Shown here: piece by piece, positions 50,259-58,328 of the stretch
How the letters are laid out: each line of letters begins with the position of its first letter
Numbering within the stretch: the stretch's first letter is position 1
From: an uncultured Flavobacterium sp.
GTDB lineage: Bacteria > Bacteroidota > Bacteroidia > Flavobacteriales > Flavobacteriaceae
Assembly: GCF_963422545.1 (NCBI RefSeq)
Contig: NZ_OY730257.1
Span: forward strand, 131,586-195,585
DNA: 64,000 nucleotides
Direction: 5' to 3'
Made by a program: the position numbers and the translations under genes
The notes under the pieces: generated by a model
Told to the model about the DNA's origin: nothing
Seen by the model: only the letters and a program-made list of their open reading frames with translations
Database searches by the model: none

Positions 50259-50288
50259 CGGCTTAAAAACATTGGAACTTACAAAAAA

Positions 50289-51335
50289 ATGATCGAAGAT
50301 AAAAATCCGCAACGTACCAGTATAGCGCAATTAGGCGAGTTTGGCTTAATTGAACATTTAACCAAAAATTTTGATGTTACTCAGGAATCTACTTTAAAAA
50401 GTATAGGAGATGATGCTGCAGTTCTTGATTTTAAGGATAAAAAAGTAGTTGTTTCTACAGATTTATTGATTGAAGGCGTACATTTTGACCTGGCTTATAT
50501 GCCTTTAAAACATTTAGGATATAAAGCAGTTGTTGTAAATGTGTCTGACATTTGTGCAATGAATGCCAAACCAACGCAAATAACGGTTTCTGTGGCTGTT
50601 TCTAATCGTTTTCCACTAGAAGCATTAGAAGAACTATTTGAAGGGATTACACACGCTGCAAAAGAATATAAAGTTGATGTTATTGGCGGCGATACTACCT
50701 CATCTCAAAAAGGATTAATTATTAGCATTACCGCAATTGGTGAAGCTAATGAAGAGGAAATTGTTTATAGAAATGGCGCAAAACAAACCGATTTACTTGT
50801 TGTTACTGGTGATATTGGTGCTGCATATATGGGATTACAGGTTTTAGAACGCGAAAAACAAGTTTTTCACGTGAATCCAAATAGTCAACCTGATCTTGAT
50901 ATGTACAGTTATTTGATCGAGCGTCAGTTAAAACCTGAGGCTAGAAAGGATGTTCGTACTTTATTGCATGCTCTTGAAATTAAACCAACTTCTATGATCG
51001 ATATTTCGGACGGATTATCGTCTGAGATTATTCATTTATGTAAACAATCAAAAGTTGGTTGTAATTTATATGAAGATAAACTTCCGTTAGATCCTCAATT
51101 TATCTCGACTTGCGAAGAGTTTAATATCGACAGTACAACTGTGGCTATTAATGGTGGTGAAGATTATGAATTACTTTTCACAATCGATATTAATGATTTT
51201 GATAAGATAAAAGGGAATCCAAACTTCTCTATTATTGGTCATATGGCAGAAGAAAGTGAAGGGATTCATCTGGTAACACGTGCCAACACAAAAATTGCTT
51301 TAAAAGCTCGTGGCTGGGATGCTTTGAGTGAATAA
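50289..51335 (+). CDS. thiL: Thiamine-monophosphate kinase
   Basis: 348 aa from the ATG at 50289. PurM-like ATP-grasp kinase: GDDAAVLDFKDKKVVVSTDLLIEGVHFDL, the conserved ALNDICAMNAKPTQ-type segment (VNVSDICAMNAKP), VIGGDTTSSQKGL, TGDIGAAYMGLQVLE and MIDISDGLSSEIIHL. It phosphorylates thiamine monophosphate to the diphosphate. No TPP riboswitch is evident upstream. Confidence 0.94.
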   Translation: MIEDKNPQRTSIAQLGEFGLIEHLTKNFDVTQESTLKSIGDDAAVLDFKDKKVVVSTDLLIEGVHFDLAYMPLKHLGYKAVVVNVSDICAMNAKPTQITVSVAVSNRFPLEALEELFEGITHAAKEYKVDVIGGDTTSSQKGLIISITAIGEANEEEIVYRNGAKQTDLLVVTGDIGAAYMGLQVLEREKQVFHVNPNSQPDLDMYSYLIERQLKPEARKDVRTLLHALEIKPTSMIDISDGLSSEIIHLCKQSKVGCNLYEDKLPLDPQFISTCEEFNIDSTTVAINGGEDYELLFTIDINDFDKIKGNPNFSIIGHMAEESEGIHLVTRANTKIALKARGWDALSE

Positions 51336-51355
51336 CTTTTTTAAATTCCAAAAAT

Positions 51356-51410
51356 AAAAAATTCCAAATCCCAATTATGCTAGTCATGTTATTGGGATTT
51401 GGAATTTTTT
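51356..51410. terminator. Bidirectional terminator, thiL and response regulator
   Basis: AAAAATTCCAAATCCCAAT pairs with ATTGGGATTTGGAATTTTT. Confidence 0.88.
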
Positions 51411-51428
51411 ATTCTTGGAGTTTTACTT

Positions 51429-52127
51429 TTAAAAGAGCCCTTTACTTTTAGCTTCTTTTACCAATTCATCATCTGAACCGGTTTTTATCTTTAGCAATTC
51501 TTTGAGATTGATTTTACGTTTTTCGATTGCATTTAAAGAAATTGGAATATACTGTGGCATCGTATGATGCTCTGTTCCTTTGGACAAATGAAACAATATC
51601 TGCTTGTCAAACTGATCTATTTCTATTGAATTATGTGTCGATTGATTGACCATTTTTACTACAGACTGACTATAGTATTTATCATTTTTCATTACTTTAT
51701 CAAATGCAAAAAGCAATTCATCAAATGTAAGGTCGTTTTTGATAATCAATCCATTTGGGTTTATTGTCCGGATGATTGTTTTGATCTTCAGCAATTCTGT
51801 GTACATCGTTAACAATATGATCTTGCAATTGGGCATTTGCTTTAAGATCAATTTTGCTAAATCTTCACCTGAAAAAATATCTTTTTCTTCATAAGAAGGC
51901 ATGCTTATGTCTAAAAAAGCAACATCAAAATTTGGGGTTTCGACATTTTCTAATAAATCATAAGCTGATTTACAATCATGAGCCTGCGCAATAAGAAACT
52001 CATATGCTTTAGGATTGTATCGTGTAATAGCGTTTTTATATCCTTCGATAATAAAAGGATGATCGTCTACTATTAAAATATTTCGCCTGGCAACTTGCGA
52101 AAATGTAGTGGTTAGGTCAACTGTCAT
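51429..52127 (-). CDS. NarL-type response regulator
   Basis: 232 aa from the ATG at 52127, overlapping the kinase stop by 11 bp. Receiver domain with ILIVDDHPFIIEGYK, phosphoacceptor Asp in VAFLDISMP, Thr in ILLTMY and Lys in LIIKND. The C-terminal part (IDQFDKQILFHLSKGTEHHTMPQYIPISLNAIEKRKINLKE) is a LuxR-like helix-turn-helix that departs from the standard signature. It pairs with the upstream histidine kinase. Confidence 0.85.
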   Translation of the reverse strand: MTVDLTTTFSQVARRNILIVDDHPFIIEGYKNAITRYNPKAYEFLIAQAHDCKSAYDLLENVETPNFDVAFLDISMPSYEEKDIFSGEDLAKLILKQMPNCKIILLTMYTELLKIKTIIRTINPNGLIIKNDLTFDELLFAFDKVMKNDKYYSQSVVKMVNQSTHNSIEIDQFDKQILFHLSKGTEHHTMPQYIPISLNAIEKRKINLKELLKIKTGSDDELVKEAKSKGLF

Positions 52128-54195
52128 TTTTCTGTAGGTTAATTTTTTGATCAATTGGGACTTTAATTATGAGAACTGTTCCTTCTCCTTTGGCAGACTT
52201 TATCGTAACTGTACCCTTACATTCTGCTGCTCTATATTGAATATTATGCAATCCTATTCCGTTCTTGGCCTTCCTGACATTAAAACCAACTCCATCATCT
52301 GAAATCGAAAGAATCAAATGATTTATCTCGCTTTTAAACTCCACTCCAATTGTAGTTGCTTTTGCATATTTATTACAATTTTGGAGAGCTTCCTGAATAA
52401 TTCGATACAAATTAATCTTAACCATGTTACTCACTAATTCCCATTTAATATGAGAATCAAATGATGTAATCAATTTAGAAATATATGTGTTTTGTTGGTT
52501 TTCAAACAATTTGTTTAAAATTGCAACAAAATTATTAATTAATTCTGATTTTTCCCGATTTAAATCGTGCGAAATTTCACGTATATCTTCCTCAATATGT
52601 TTAAGTTCCGTTAAATACTTCTTTCTTTTGGGTGCTGCGTGCGCTTCATCTAATTTATCTAAACTATCTAAACTGATTCTGACTCCAAACATTCTGCCCA
52701 AAACTCCGTCATGCAATTCCTGAGCAACTTTTTTCTTTTCTTTGATACGAGTCATCTCAATATCATTTTGCTGCGAAATCATCAAATTATAAATATTCTC
52801 GTTTGCGATTTGCTGCTGTTGCTTAAAAAGTAACTCTCTGTTTCTGGCTTGTTGCGTTTTGTAAACATAGAAAAATAAACCTATCAAAGTACAAATACTA
52901 AAGACATAGACTAAAGTCTTGTTTTTCTCCTGCAAATTTGAATTTTGATCCTTTATTTCATTGGTTTCATATTCAATACGAGAGAATTTTTCTCCCATTT
53001 TGCGTTCTGCTTTTACCAACTTTTCATTAAATTGAATATACTCTTTTGAATAAGCTGAAGCATTTTTTGGATCTACAATAGCAATTTGTTCAAGAGATTC
53101 TAATATATTTCTAATTATATTTGAATTCTTGGATAAAGCTAATGCTTGCTTTGAATATTGAATTGCCTTAAAAGTATCTTTTTTAAAAGCATAATATTCA
53201 GACAAATGATTTTTATTTAATACAACTCCTGATTTAAGTCCCAGACTATCTCTAATTTTTAAAGCTTCGAAGAATTGCTTCGGCAATCCTTCAGATTCTT
53301 TTAATTTAAACTTTGAATAAGCTAAATTATCTAATACAATAGCGTATAATGTTGTATTCTCTTCGAATAAATTTTTTTGTTCCAAACTTTTTTGAAAATA
53401 CAATTTGGCTTTGCTATAATTCCGCATTCTTAAATTAACGAATCCTATATTATTTAACGAAGTTGCCTTTAATTGAAATTCTGCTGGAATCGATTTGTCT
53501 GCAAGGGTACCTAACGCTTTTTGATGAAATTCAAGTGCCTTATCAAATTCCTCTTGCTCATTATACAATATTCCTAATAAATTATAACAATCATAAAGTT
53601 GATCACTGACATTTTTTTCTTGTTTTAAAATCCGAAGTGCTTTAAAAATACTTATTTCGCTTTCAAAATAATCTCCTTCATTATATTGCAAATTTGCTTT
53701 ATCAATAAAGGTTTTAGCTAAGCTATATCTATCATTTATTTTCAGATAAACTTTTTCCGCTTTAAAATAATTAAGAAACGCACTATCAGATATAGATTGA
53801 GACCCATAATAGTCTCCTAAATAACTATATGCCTTAGCCATGTGGACAGAGTCCTTTGAATTCTTAGATCGCTCTAAAATTAATTTTGTTATTTTCAGAT
53901 AGGACCGCCAATCATTCATATTATAATATCGATTGGCTACTTTAAAAAGATTCACTTTATTAATTGAATCATCTTTCTGATCTATAATTATTGCAAATGC
54001 CTTTTCATTATATTGTTGCCTATACTTAAAAGGCAACTTAATATCATTAGCTAATGACAAATAAGAGCCTAAACTATCTTCTGATAAATTTACATTTTTA
54101 TCTCCATTGATTTTTTTGGTACAACCAAAAAAAGCAACACATAAGAACAATAATATTAAGTAGTTATTTTTCAACAGTTTTTTGAATTTTACCAA
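52117..54195 (-). CDS. TPR-containing sensor histidine kinase (NarX-like HisKA_3)
   Basis: 692 aa. An N-terminal hydrophobic signal (about 9-25, ending FFGCTKK, lipoprotein-like) precedes a long tetratricopeptide region (about 60-400; LGDYYGSQSISDSAFLNYFKAEKVY and similar). A transmembrane helix (about 425-447, LVYVFSICTLIGLFFYVYK) follows, then a coiled coil, the phospho-His in VAQELHDGVLGRMFG (about 493) and the HATPase (NKYAKATTI, DDGVGF, GIGLHNIQ). It would sense something outside the membrane. Typical of Flavobacteria TPR-kinases paired with a NarL-type regulator. Confidence 0.88.
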   Translation of the reverse strand: MVKFKKLLKNNYLILLFLCVAFFGCTKKINGDKNVNLSEDSLGSYLSLANDIKLPFKYRQQYNEKAFAIIIDQKDDSINKVNLFKVANRYYNMNDWRSYLKITKLILERSKNSKDSVHMAKAYSYLGDYYGSQSISDSAFLNYFKAEKVYLKINDRYSLAKTFIDKANLQYNEGDYFESEISIFKALRILKQEKNVSDQLYDCYNLLGILYNEQEEFDKALEFHQKALGTLADKSIPAEFQLKATSLNNIGFVNLRMRNYSKAKLYFQKSLEQKNLFEENTTLYAIVLDNLAYSKFKLKESEGLPKQFFEALKIRDSLGLKSGVVLNKNHLSEYYAFKKDTFKAIQYSKQALALSKNSNIIRNILESLEQIAIVDPKNASAYSKEYIQFNEKLVKAERKMGEKFSRIEYETNEIKDQNSNLQEKNKTLVYVFSICTLIGLFFYVYKTQQARNRELLFKQQQQIANENIYNLMISQQNDIEMTRIKEKKKVAQELHDGVLGRMFGVRISLDSLDKLDEAHAAPKRKKYLTELKHIEEDIREISHDLNREKSELINNFVAILNKLFENQQNTYISKLITSFDSHIKWELVSNMVKINLYRIIQEALQNCNKYAKATTIGVEFKSEINHLILSISDDGVGFNVRKAKNGIGLHNIQYRAAECKGTVTIKSAKGEGTVLIIKVPIDQKINLQKNDS

Positions 54196-54216
54196 AAATA
54201 CTAAAAACTATAGACG

Positions 54217-54252
54217 AAAAAAAAAGGCTGTCAAAAAAATGACAGCCTTTTC
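54217..54252 (-). terminator. Terminator of the 85-aa gene
   Basis: AAAAGGCTGTC pairs with GACAGCCTTTT; the minus strand has a long T run. Confidence 0.82.
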
Positions 54253-54272
54253 TTAATCTTAAATGTTTTTTT

Positions 54273-54530
54273 TTAGTCTACTTTAACATCAATTCGTCTT
54301 GATTGACGATCAGTATCAAAGTTCTTTAAACTGCTATAATTTATATCTGATTTTGTTCCTATTCCGGCAACATCAACTTTATGCCTGCCGTCTCTTGTAC
54401 CATTTCCATCGACACCGATCATTATATCAATATTTCCTGCAATTGATTTATTTTTTTTCTCTGGAGTTGCGAATGAAGTTGCTACCATTATCAAAGAAAA
54501 TAGTCCGAATGTTAAAGCTGCTTTTTTCAT
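54273..54530 (-). CDS. Small exported protein of unknown function
   Basis: 85 aa with a signal peptide (MKKAALTFGLFSLIMVATSFA). The mature part of about 64 residues has IAGNIDIMIGVDGNGTRDGRHKVDVAGIGTK and a basic tail ending RRIDVKVD. No known domain. It has its own terminator and stands between a two-component system and a LytTR-type regulator. The aspartate-rich D-G-N-G pattern may bind a metal (weak inference). It could be a sensed or secreted peptide. Confidence 0.7.
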   Translation of the reverse strand: MKKAALTFGLFSLIMVATSFATPEKKNKSIAGNIDIMIGVDGNGTRDGRHKVDVAGIGTKSDINYSSLKNFDTDRQSRRIDVKVD

Positions 54531-54706
54531 GTTTTCTAGGTTTTAGATGATTGATTTAAGGTTTTTGGGGGAATCATCGCCGGGTGCGAATCATAGTGTA
54601 AAGCTAACTCTACAAATGCAAAAAACTTATATGAAAAAACAGGTTTATGGTAGAACATGCCCAATTGATAGTCAATGAACGTGAAATATATGTAAACATC
54701 TAATTC

Positions 54707-55540
54707 TTAGACCTCTAAATAATTTCCTACTGAAAAATCAGCAATAATTAAATCTATGTTTGATTTATAGGTTTTCGAAAAAGGAATTTTTTTCGAAGAA
54801 TTTTTAATATAACAGATTGAATTTCCGTTATGAATCCGTGCAATATAATTTCGATTGATAATATAACTATTATGAATTCGAATAAACGGATGCTGCAAAA
54901 TACTTTCAAAATGTTTCAATGTTTTAAAAGCTGTAATCATTTCGCCGGAATTCAAATAAATATCGGTCGAATTATTATCAGCTTGAAAATACGAAATATC
55001 TGATGAGCTAATGTAACGATAATCCCCATAAGATTTCACACATATCAACAATGAGTTTTCAACAATTTGAGAAATTTTTTCATTCGGAATTATTGGAGAA
55101 GTAATTCCCTGACAAGCACTTACAACATTGACCTCAACAACTTCTTTATTCAATTTAAGAATACTTTTCAGCATATCAATTGTCAATATCGGCTTTAAGA
55201 TATAATCAAAAACACCATACTGAATGGCGTCAAAAGCCCATTCTTTTTTAGTAGTAGTAACAATTATTTTAGGCAAAACTGATAAAAACCTGTGCAATTC
55301 GTTAATAAAAGCAAGCGATAAATTACTGGATCTATCTTTGGGATCTATTTCCAGAAAAACAATCGAAGGCTTGTGCTCCAAAACTAAATTTAAGCCTTCA
55401 GGATAATTAGTCGCCGATGCTGCAAAAGTTAATTCTGAAAACCCTTCTGCAATTGTTTTGGTCTTCAAAATACTTTCTACATCATCGTCAATAATAATAT
55501 ACGAATACTTTTTCAATGTTAGTTTTTGTTGATTTTTCAT
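54707..55540 (-). CDS. LytTR family response regulator with altered receiver
   Basis: 277 aa. Receiver domain about 12-130 with the acidic cluster IIIDDD (18-20), Thr and Lys (VTTTKKEWAFDAIQYGVFDYILKPI) intact. The phosphoacceptor position reads VFLEIDPKD: Glu 64 where Asp is expected. A LytTR DNA-binding domain follows (about 170-270; DISYFQADNNSTDIYLNSGEM, HPFIRIHNSYIINRNYIARI). No adjacent histidine kinase of the LytS type. Probably a phosphorylation-independent or constitutively active regulator (inference). Confidence 0.87.
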   Translation of the reverse strand: MKNQQKLTLKKYSYIIIDDDVESILKTKTIAEGFSELTFAASATNYPEGLNLVLEHKPSIVFLEIDPKDRSSNLSLAFINELHRFLSVLPKIIVTTTKKEWAFDAIQYGVFDYILKPILTIDMLKSILKLNKEVVEVNVVSACQGITSPIIPNEKISQIVENSLLICVKSYGDYRYISSSDISYFQADNNSTDIYLNSGEMITAFKTLKHFESILQHPFIRIHNSYIINRNYIARIHNGNSICYIKNSSKKIPFSKTYKSNIDLIIADFSVGNYLEV

Positions 55541-55727
55541 GAATCCACCACAACTATTCCTTTAGTTTCATCAATACTTTTGAAAAAATTTACTTTTAAT
55601 ATATTTTTTGCGATCAAAATTACAGATTTCATTTATCTAAACTTTTCAATGTTAACACATTACAAACAAATGTTAAAACATAAAGCTGAAATGCAAATTT
55701 CATCGACAAAATACACATTTTTGAATT

Positions 55728-55765
55728 AAAAAAATCCCAAATTCCATAAAGGAATTTGGGATTTT
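55728..55765 (-). terminator. Terminator of glyS
   Basis: AAAATCCCAAATTCC pairs with GGAATTTGGGATTTT; T run on the minus strand. Confidence 0.88.
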
Positions 55766-55785
55766 ATATCATTAAGTATAAAAAT

Positions 55786-57324
55786 TTACATTTTCATCAA
55801 CCAGTTTTTCATAGAAACCTCGTTTTCGATAATGTCTTTCAATTCAGAAATTTTTACACGGTCTTGTTTCATTGTATCTCTATGACGAATTGTTACTGTT
55901 TCGTCTTCGATAGTCTGATGATCTACTGTAATACAAAACGGAGTTCCAAGAGCATCTTGTCTTCTGTAACGACGTCCTACAGCATCTTTTTCATCATACG
56001 CTACATTGAAATCCCATTTTAAATCTTCGATGATTTTTTTAGAAATTTCAGGTAATCCATCTCTTTTAATTAATGGTAAAACGGCAGCTTTTGTTGGCGC
56101 TAAAACAGCCGGTAATTTTAAAACTGTTCTTGTTGAACCGTCTTCTAAAACTTCTTCTTGTAATGAAGTTGCAAAAACAGCCAGGAACATACGATCTAAT
56201 CCTACTGAAGTTTCTACTACATATGGCACATAGTTTTCATTCAATTCCGGATCAAAATATTGTAATTTTCTACCTGAATATTGTTCGTGCGCTTTTAAGT
56301 CGAAATCAGTACGAGAGTGAATACCTTCTAGTTCTTTGAATCCGAATGGGAAATTAAACTCGATATCAGCAGCTGCATTTGCGTAATGTGCTAATTTTTC
56401 GTGATCGTGAAAACGATAATTTTCTTTTCCTAATCCTAATGATAAGTGCCAGTTTAAACGGGCTTCTTTCCAGTGATGGTACCATTTCATTTCTTCACCC
56501 GGACGAACGAAAAATTGCATTTCCATTTGTTCAAATTCACGCATACGGAAAATGAATTGTCTTGCAACAATCTCATTTCTGAACGCTTTACCGGTTTGAG
56601 CGATTCCAAAAGGAACTTTCATACGACCAGATTTCTGAACGTTTAAAAAGTTCACAAAAATACCCTGAGCTGTTTCCGGACGCAAATATAAATCCATTGC
56701 AGAATCTGCAGAAGCTCCAAGTTTAGTTCCGAACATTAAGTTGAATTGCTTTACGTCTGTCCAGTTACGAGAACCGGTTTCAGGATCAGCAATTTCTAAT
56801 TCTTCGATTAAAGCTTTTACATCCTGAAGATCATCAGTCATTCCTTTTGCAAGTCTTGCTAAAATTTCTTTGTTTTTTGAAAGATATCCTACCACGCGAG
56901 CATTTGTCGTAATAAATTCTTCTTCGTTAAAAGCATCACCAAAACGAACTCTGGCTTTATCAATCTCTGTTTTAGCTTTTATATTTAACTTTTCAGCATA
57001 TTCTTCTACTAAAACGTCAGCTCTATATCTTTTTTTCGAATCTTTATTGTCAATTAACGGATCATTAAAAGCATCAACGTGGCCTGAAGCTTTCCAAGTT
57101 GTTGGATGCATCAATATTGCAGCATCAAGGCCGACAATATTTTCATTCATCTGAACCATTGATTTCCACCAATATTCACGGATATTCTTTTTTAACTCGA
57201 CACCATTTTGTGCATAATCATAGACTGCACTCAATCCATCGTATACTTCGCTTGACGGAAAAATAAATCCGTACTCTTTTGCGTGCGAAACCACATTCTT
57301 AAATAAATCTTCTTGTTTTGCCAT
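55786..57324 (-). CDS. glyS: Glycine--tRNA ligase
   Basis: 512 aa, the homodimeric class II type. Family marks: KNVVSHAKEYGFIFPSSEVYDGLSAVYDYAQNGVELKKNIREYWW at the N-terminus, DLYLRPETAQGIFVNF, PFGIAQTGKAFRNEI, FEQMEMQFFV, and the C-terminal anticodon-binding domain with VDHQTIEDETVTIRHRDTMKQ. It charges tRNA-Gly. A minus-strand TATTTTTG box at 57332-57339 lies only 8 bp before the ATG. Confidence 0.95.
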   Translation of the reverse strand: MAKQEDLFKNVVSHAKEYGFIFPSSEVYDGLSAVYDYAQNGVELKKNIREYWWKSMVQMNENIVGLDAAILMHPTTWKASGHVDAFNDPLIDNKDSKKRYRADVLVEEYAEKLNIKAKTEIDKARVRFGDAFNEEEFITTNARVVGYLSKNKEILARLAKGMTDDLQDVKALIEELEIADPETGSRNWTDVKQFNLMFGTKLGASADSAMDLYLRPETAQGIFVNFLNVQKSGRMKVPFGIAQTGKAFRNEIVARQFIFRMREFEQMEMQFFVRPGEEMKWYHHWKEARLNWHLSLGLGKENYRFHDHEKLAHYANAAADIEFNFPFGFKELEGIHSRTDFDLKAHEQYSGRKLQYFDPELNENYVPYVVETSVGLDRMFLAVFATSLQEEVLEDGSTRTVLKLPAVLAPTKAAVLPLIKRDGLPEISKKIIEDLKWDFNVAYDEKDAVGRRYRRQDALGTPFCITVDHQTIEDETVTIRHRDTMKQDRVKISELKDIIENEVSMKNWLMKM

Positions 57325-57422
57325 AGTGATGCAAAAATATAAAAAGTACGTTTAAAAAAAAGAAAAAATACAAAGATTGCAGGATTGATTTTGTTATTTT
57401 TGTAACTAAATTCTTTCTATTT

Positions 57423-58106
57423 GTGTTTAAATTTATAATCGACCTCTTTTTTCCTAAAGTTTGCGCGGGATGTCATCGCGTTTTGGTCACGAACGAAACT
57501 GTTTTATGCACAAGCTGTCGCCATGAAATGCCTCTTACTCAATATCATCTGGATACCAAAAATGAAGCTGTCAAAAAATTTTATGGCAAAGTTGAGATCG
57601 AACATGCTTCGGCCCTTTTATATTTTAACAAAAAAGGAATCGTTCAGGAACTCATTCACAATTTAAAATACAAAGGTCACGAAGAAATTGGCACCGTTTT
57701 AGGAAATTGGTATGCAGCGGATTTAAAAGAATTGAATCTGGAAACTCCTTTTGATATTATAATTCCGGTTCCGCTTCATCCAAAAAAATTAAAAGAAAGA
57801 GGTTATAATCAGGTTACTACTTTTGGACAAACTTTGTCTGAAGGACTGAATATCCCGTACAACGATTCTATTTTATATCGAAAAACATATTCTAAAACAC
57901 AATCAAAAAAGAATCTCGCAGGAAGATCTGACAATATCGAAAACATCTTTGATTCAAAAAACTCAGAAGATTATCAAAACAAACATTTTCTAATCGTCGA
58001 TGATGTTCTTACAACTGGCGCCACGCTTGAAGCTTGTTCACGCGCTTTATTAAAAATCCCGGGAGCAAAAATCAGCATTGTTTGTATGGCAATGGCAAAC
58101 TCTTAA
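57423..58106 (+). CDS. ComF family phosphoribosyltransferase-like protein
   Basis: 227 aa, starting with GTG at 57423. A zinc-finger-like pair (KVCAGCH and TVLCTSCRHEMP) opens the protein; the phosphoribosyltransferase domain follows with VPVPLH-type sequence (IIPVPLHPKKLKERGYNQV), the PRPP loop LIVDDVLTTGATLEACSRAL and the closing VCMAMA. ComF proteins support DNA uptake for natural transformation in other bacteria; here no further competence genes are near. A TATTTTTG box lies at 57395-57402. Confidence 0.88.
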   Translation: MFKFIIDLFFPKVCAGCHRVLVTNETVLCTSCRHEMPLTQYHLDTKNEAVKKFYGKVEIEHASALLYFNKKGIVQELIHNLKYKGHEEIGTVLGNWYAADLKELNLETPFDIIIPVPLHPKKLKERGYNQVTTFGQTLSEGLNIPYNDSILYRKTYSKTQSKKNLAGRSDNIENIFDSKNSEDYQNKHFLIVDDVLTTGATLEACSRALLKIPGAKISIVCMAMANS

Positions 58107-58154
58107 CCTTTACAGGAAATTTCAAAAAATAAATTCCAAATTCCAAGTTAATTG

Positions 58155-58324
58155 GCCCACAGATTTTACGGATTAAGCGGGTTTACGCGGGTTAAATATT
58201 ATTTATTTAGATTATGAAGATGCACTGCCGTGCATCTCTACAATATTAACGAGAGAATTAAACTAATAAACGATTATAAAACAAAAATCCGTGACAATCT
58301 GTTTAATCCGTAAAATCTGTGGGC
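58155..58324. repeat. Inverted repeat with GCCCACAGATTTTACGGATTA arms
   Basis: Perfect 21-bp arms at 58155-58175 and 58304-58324. A GATGCACTGCCGTGCATC palindrome copy (58218-58241) is nested inside. A related arm is seen near 17687-17720. The 222-bp gap holds no gene. Confidence 0.85.
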
Positions 58325-58328
58325 AAAA

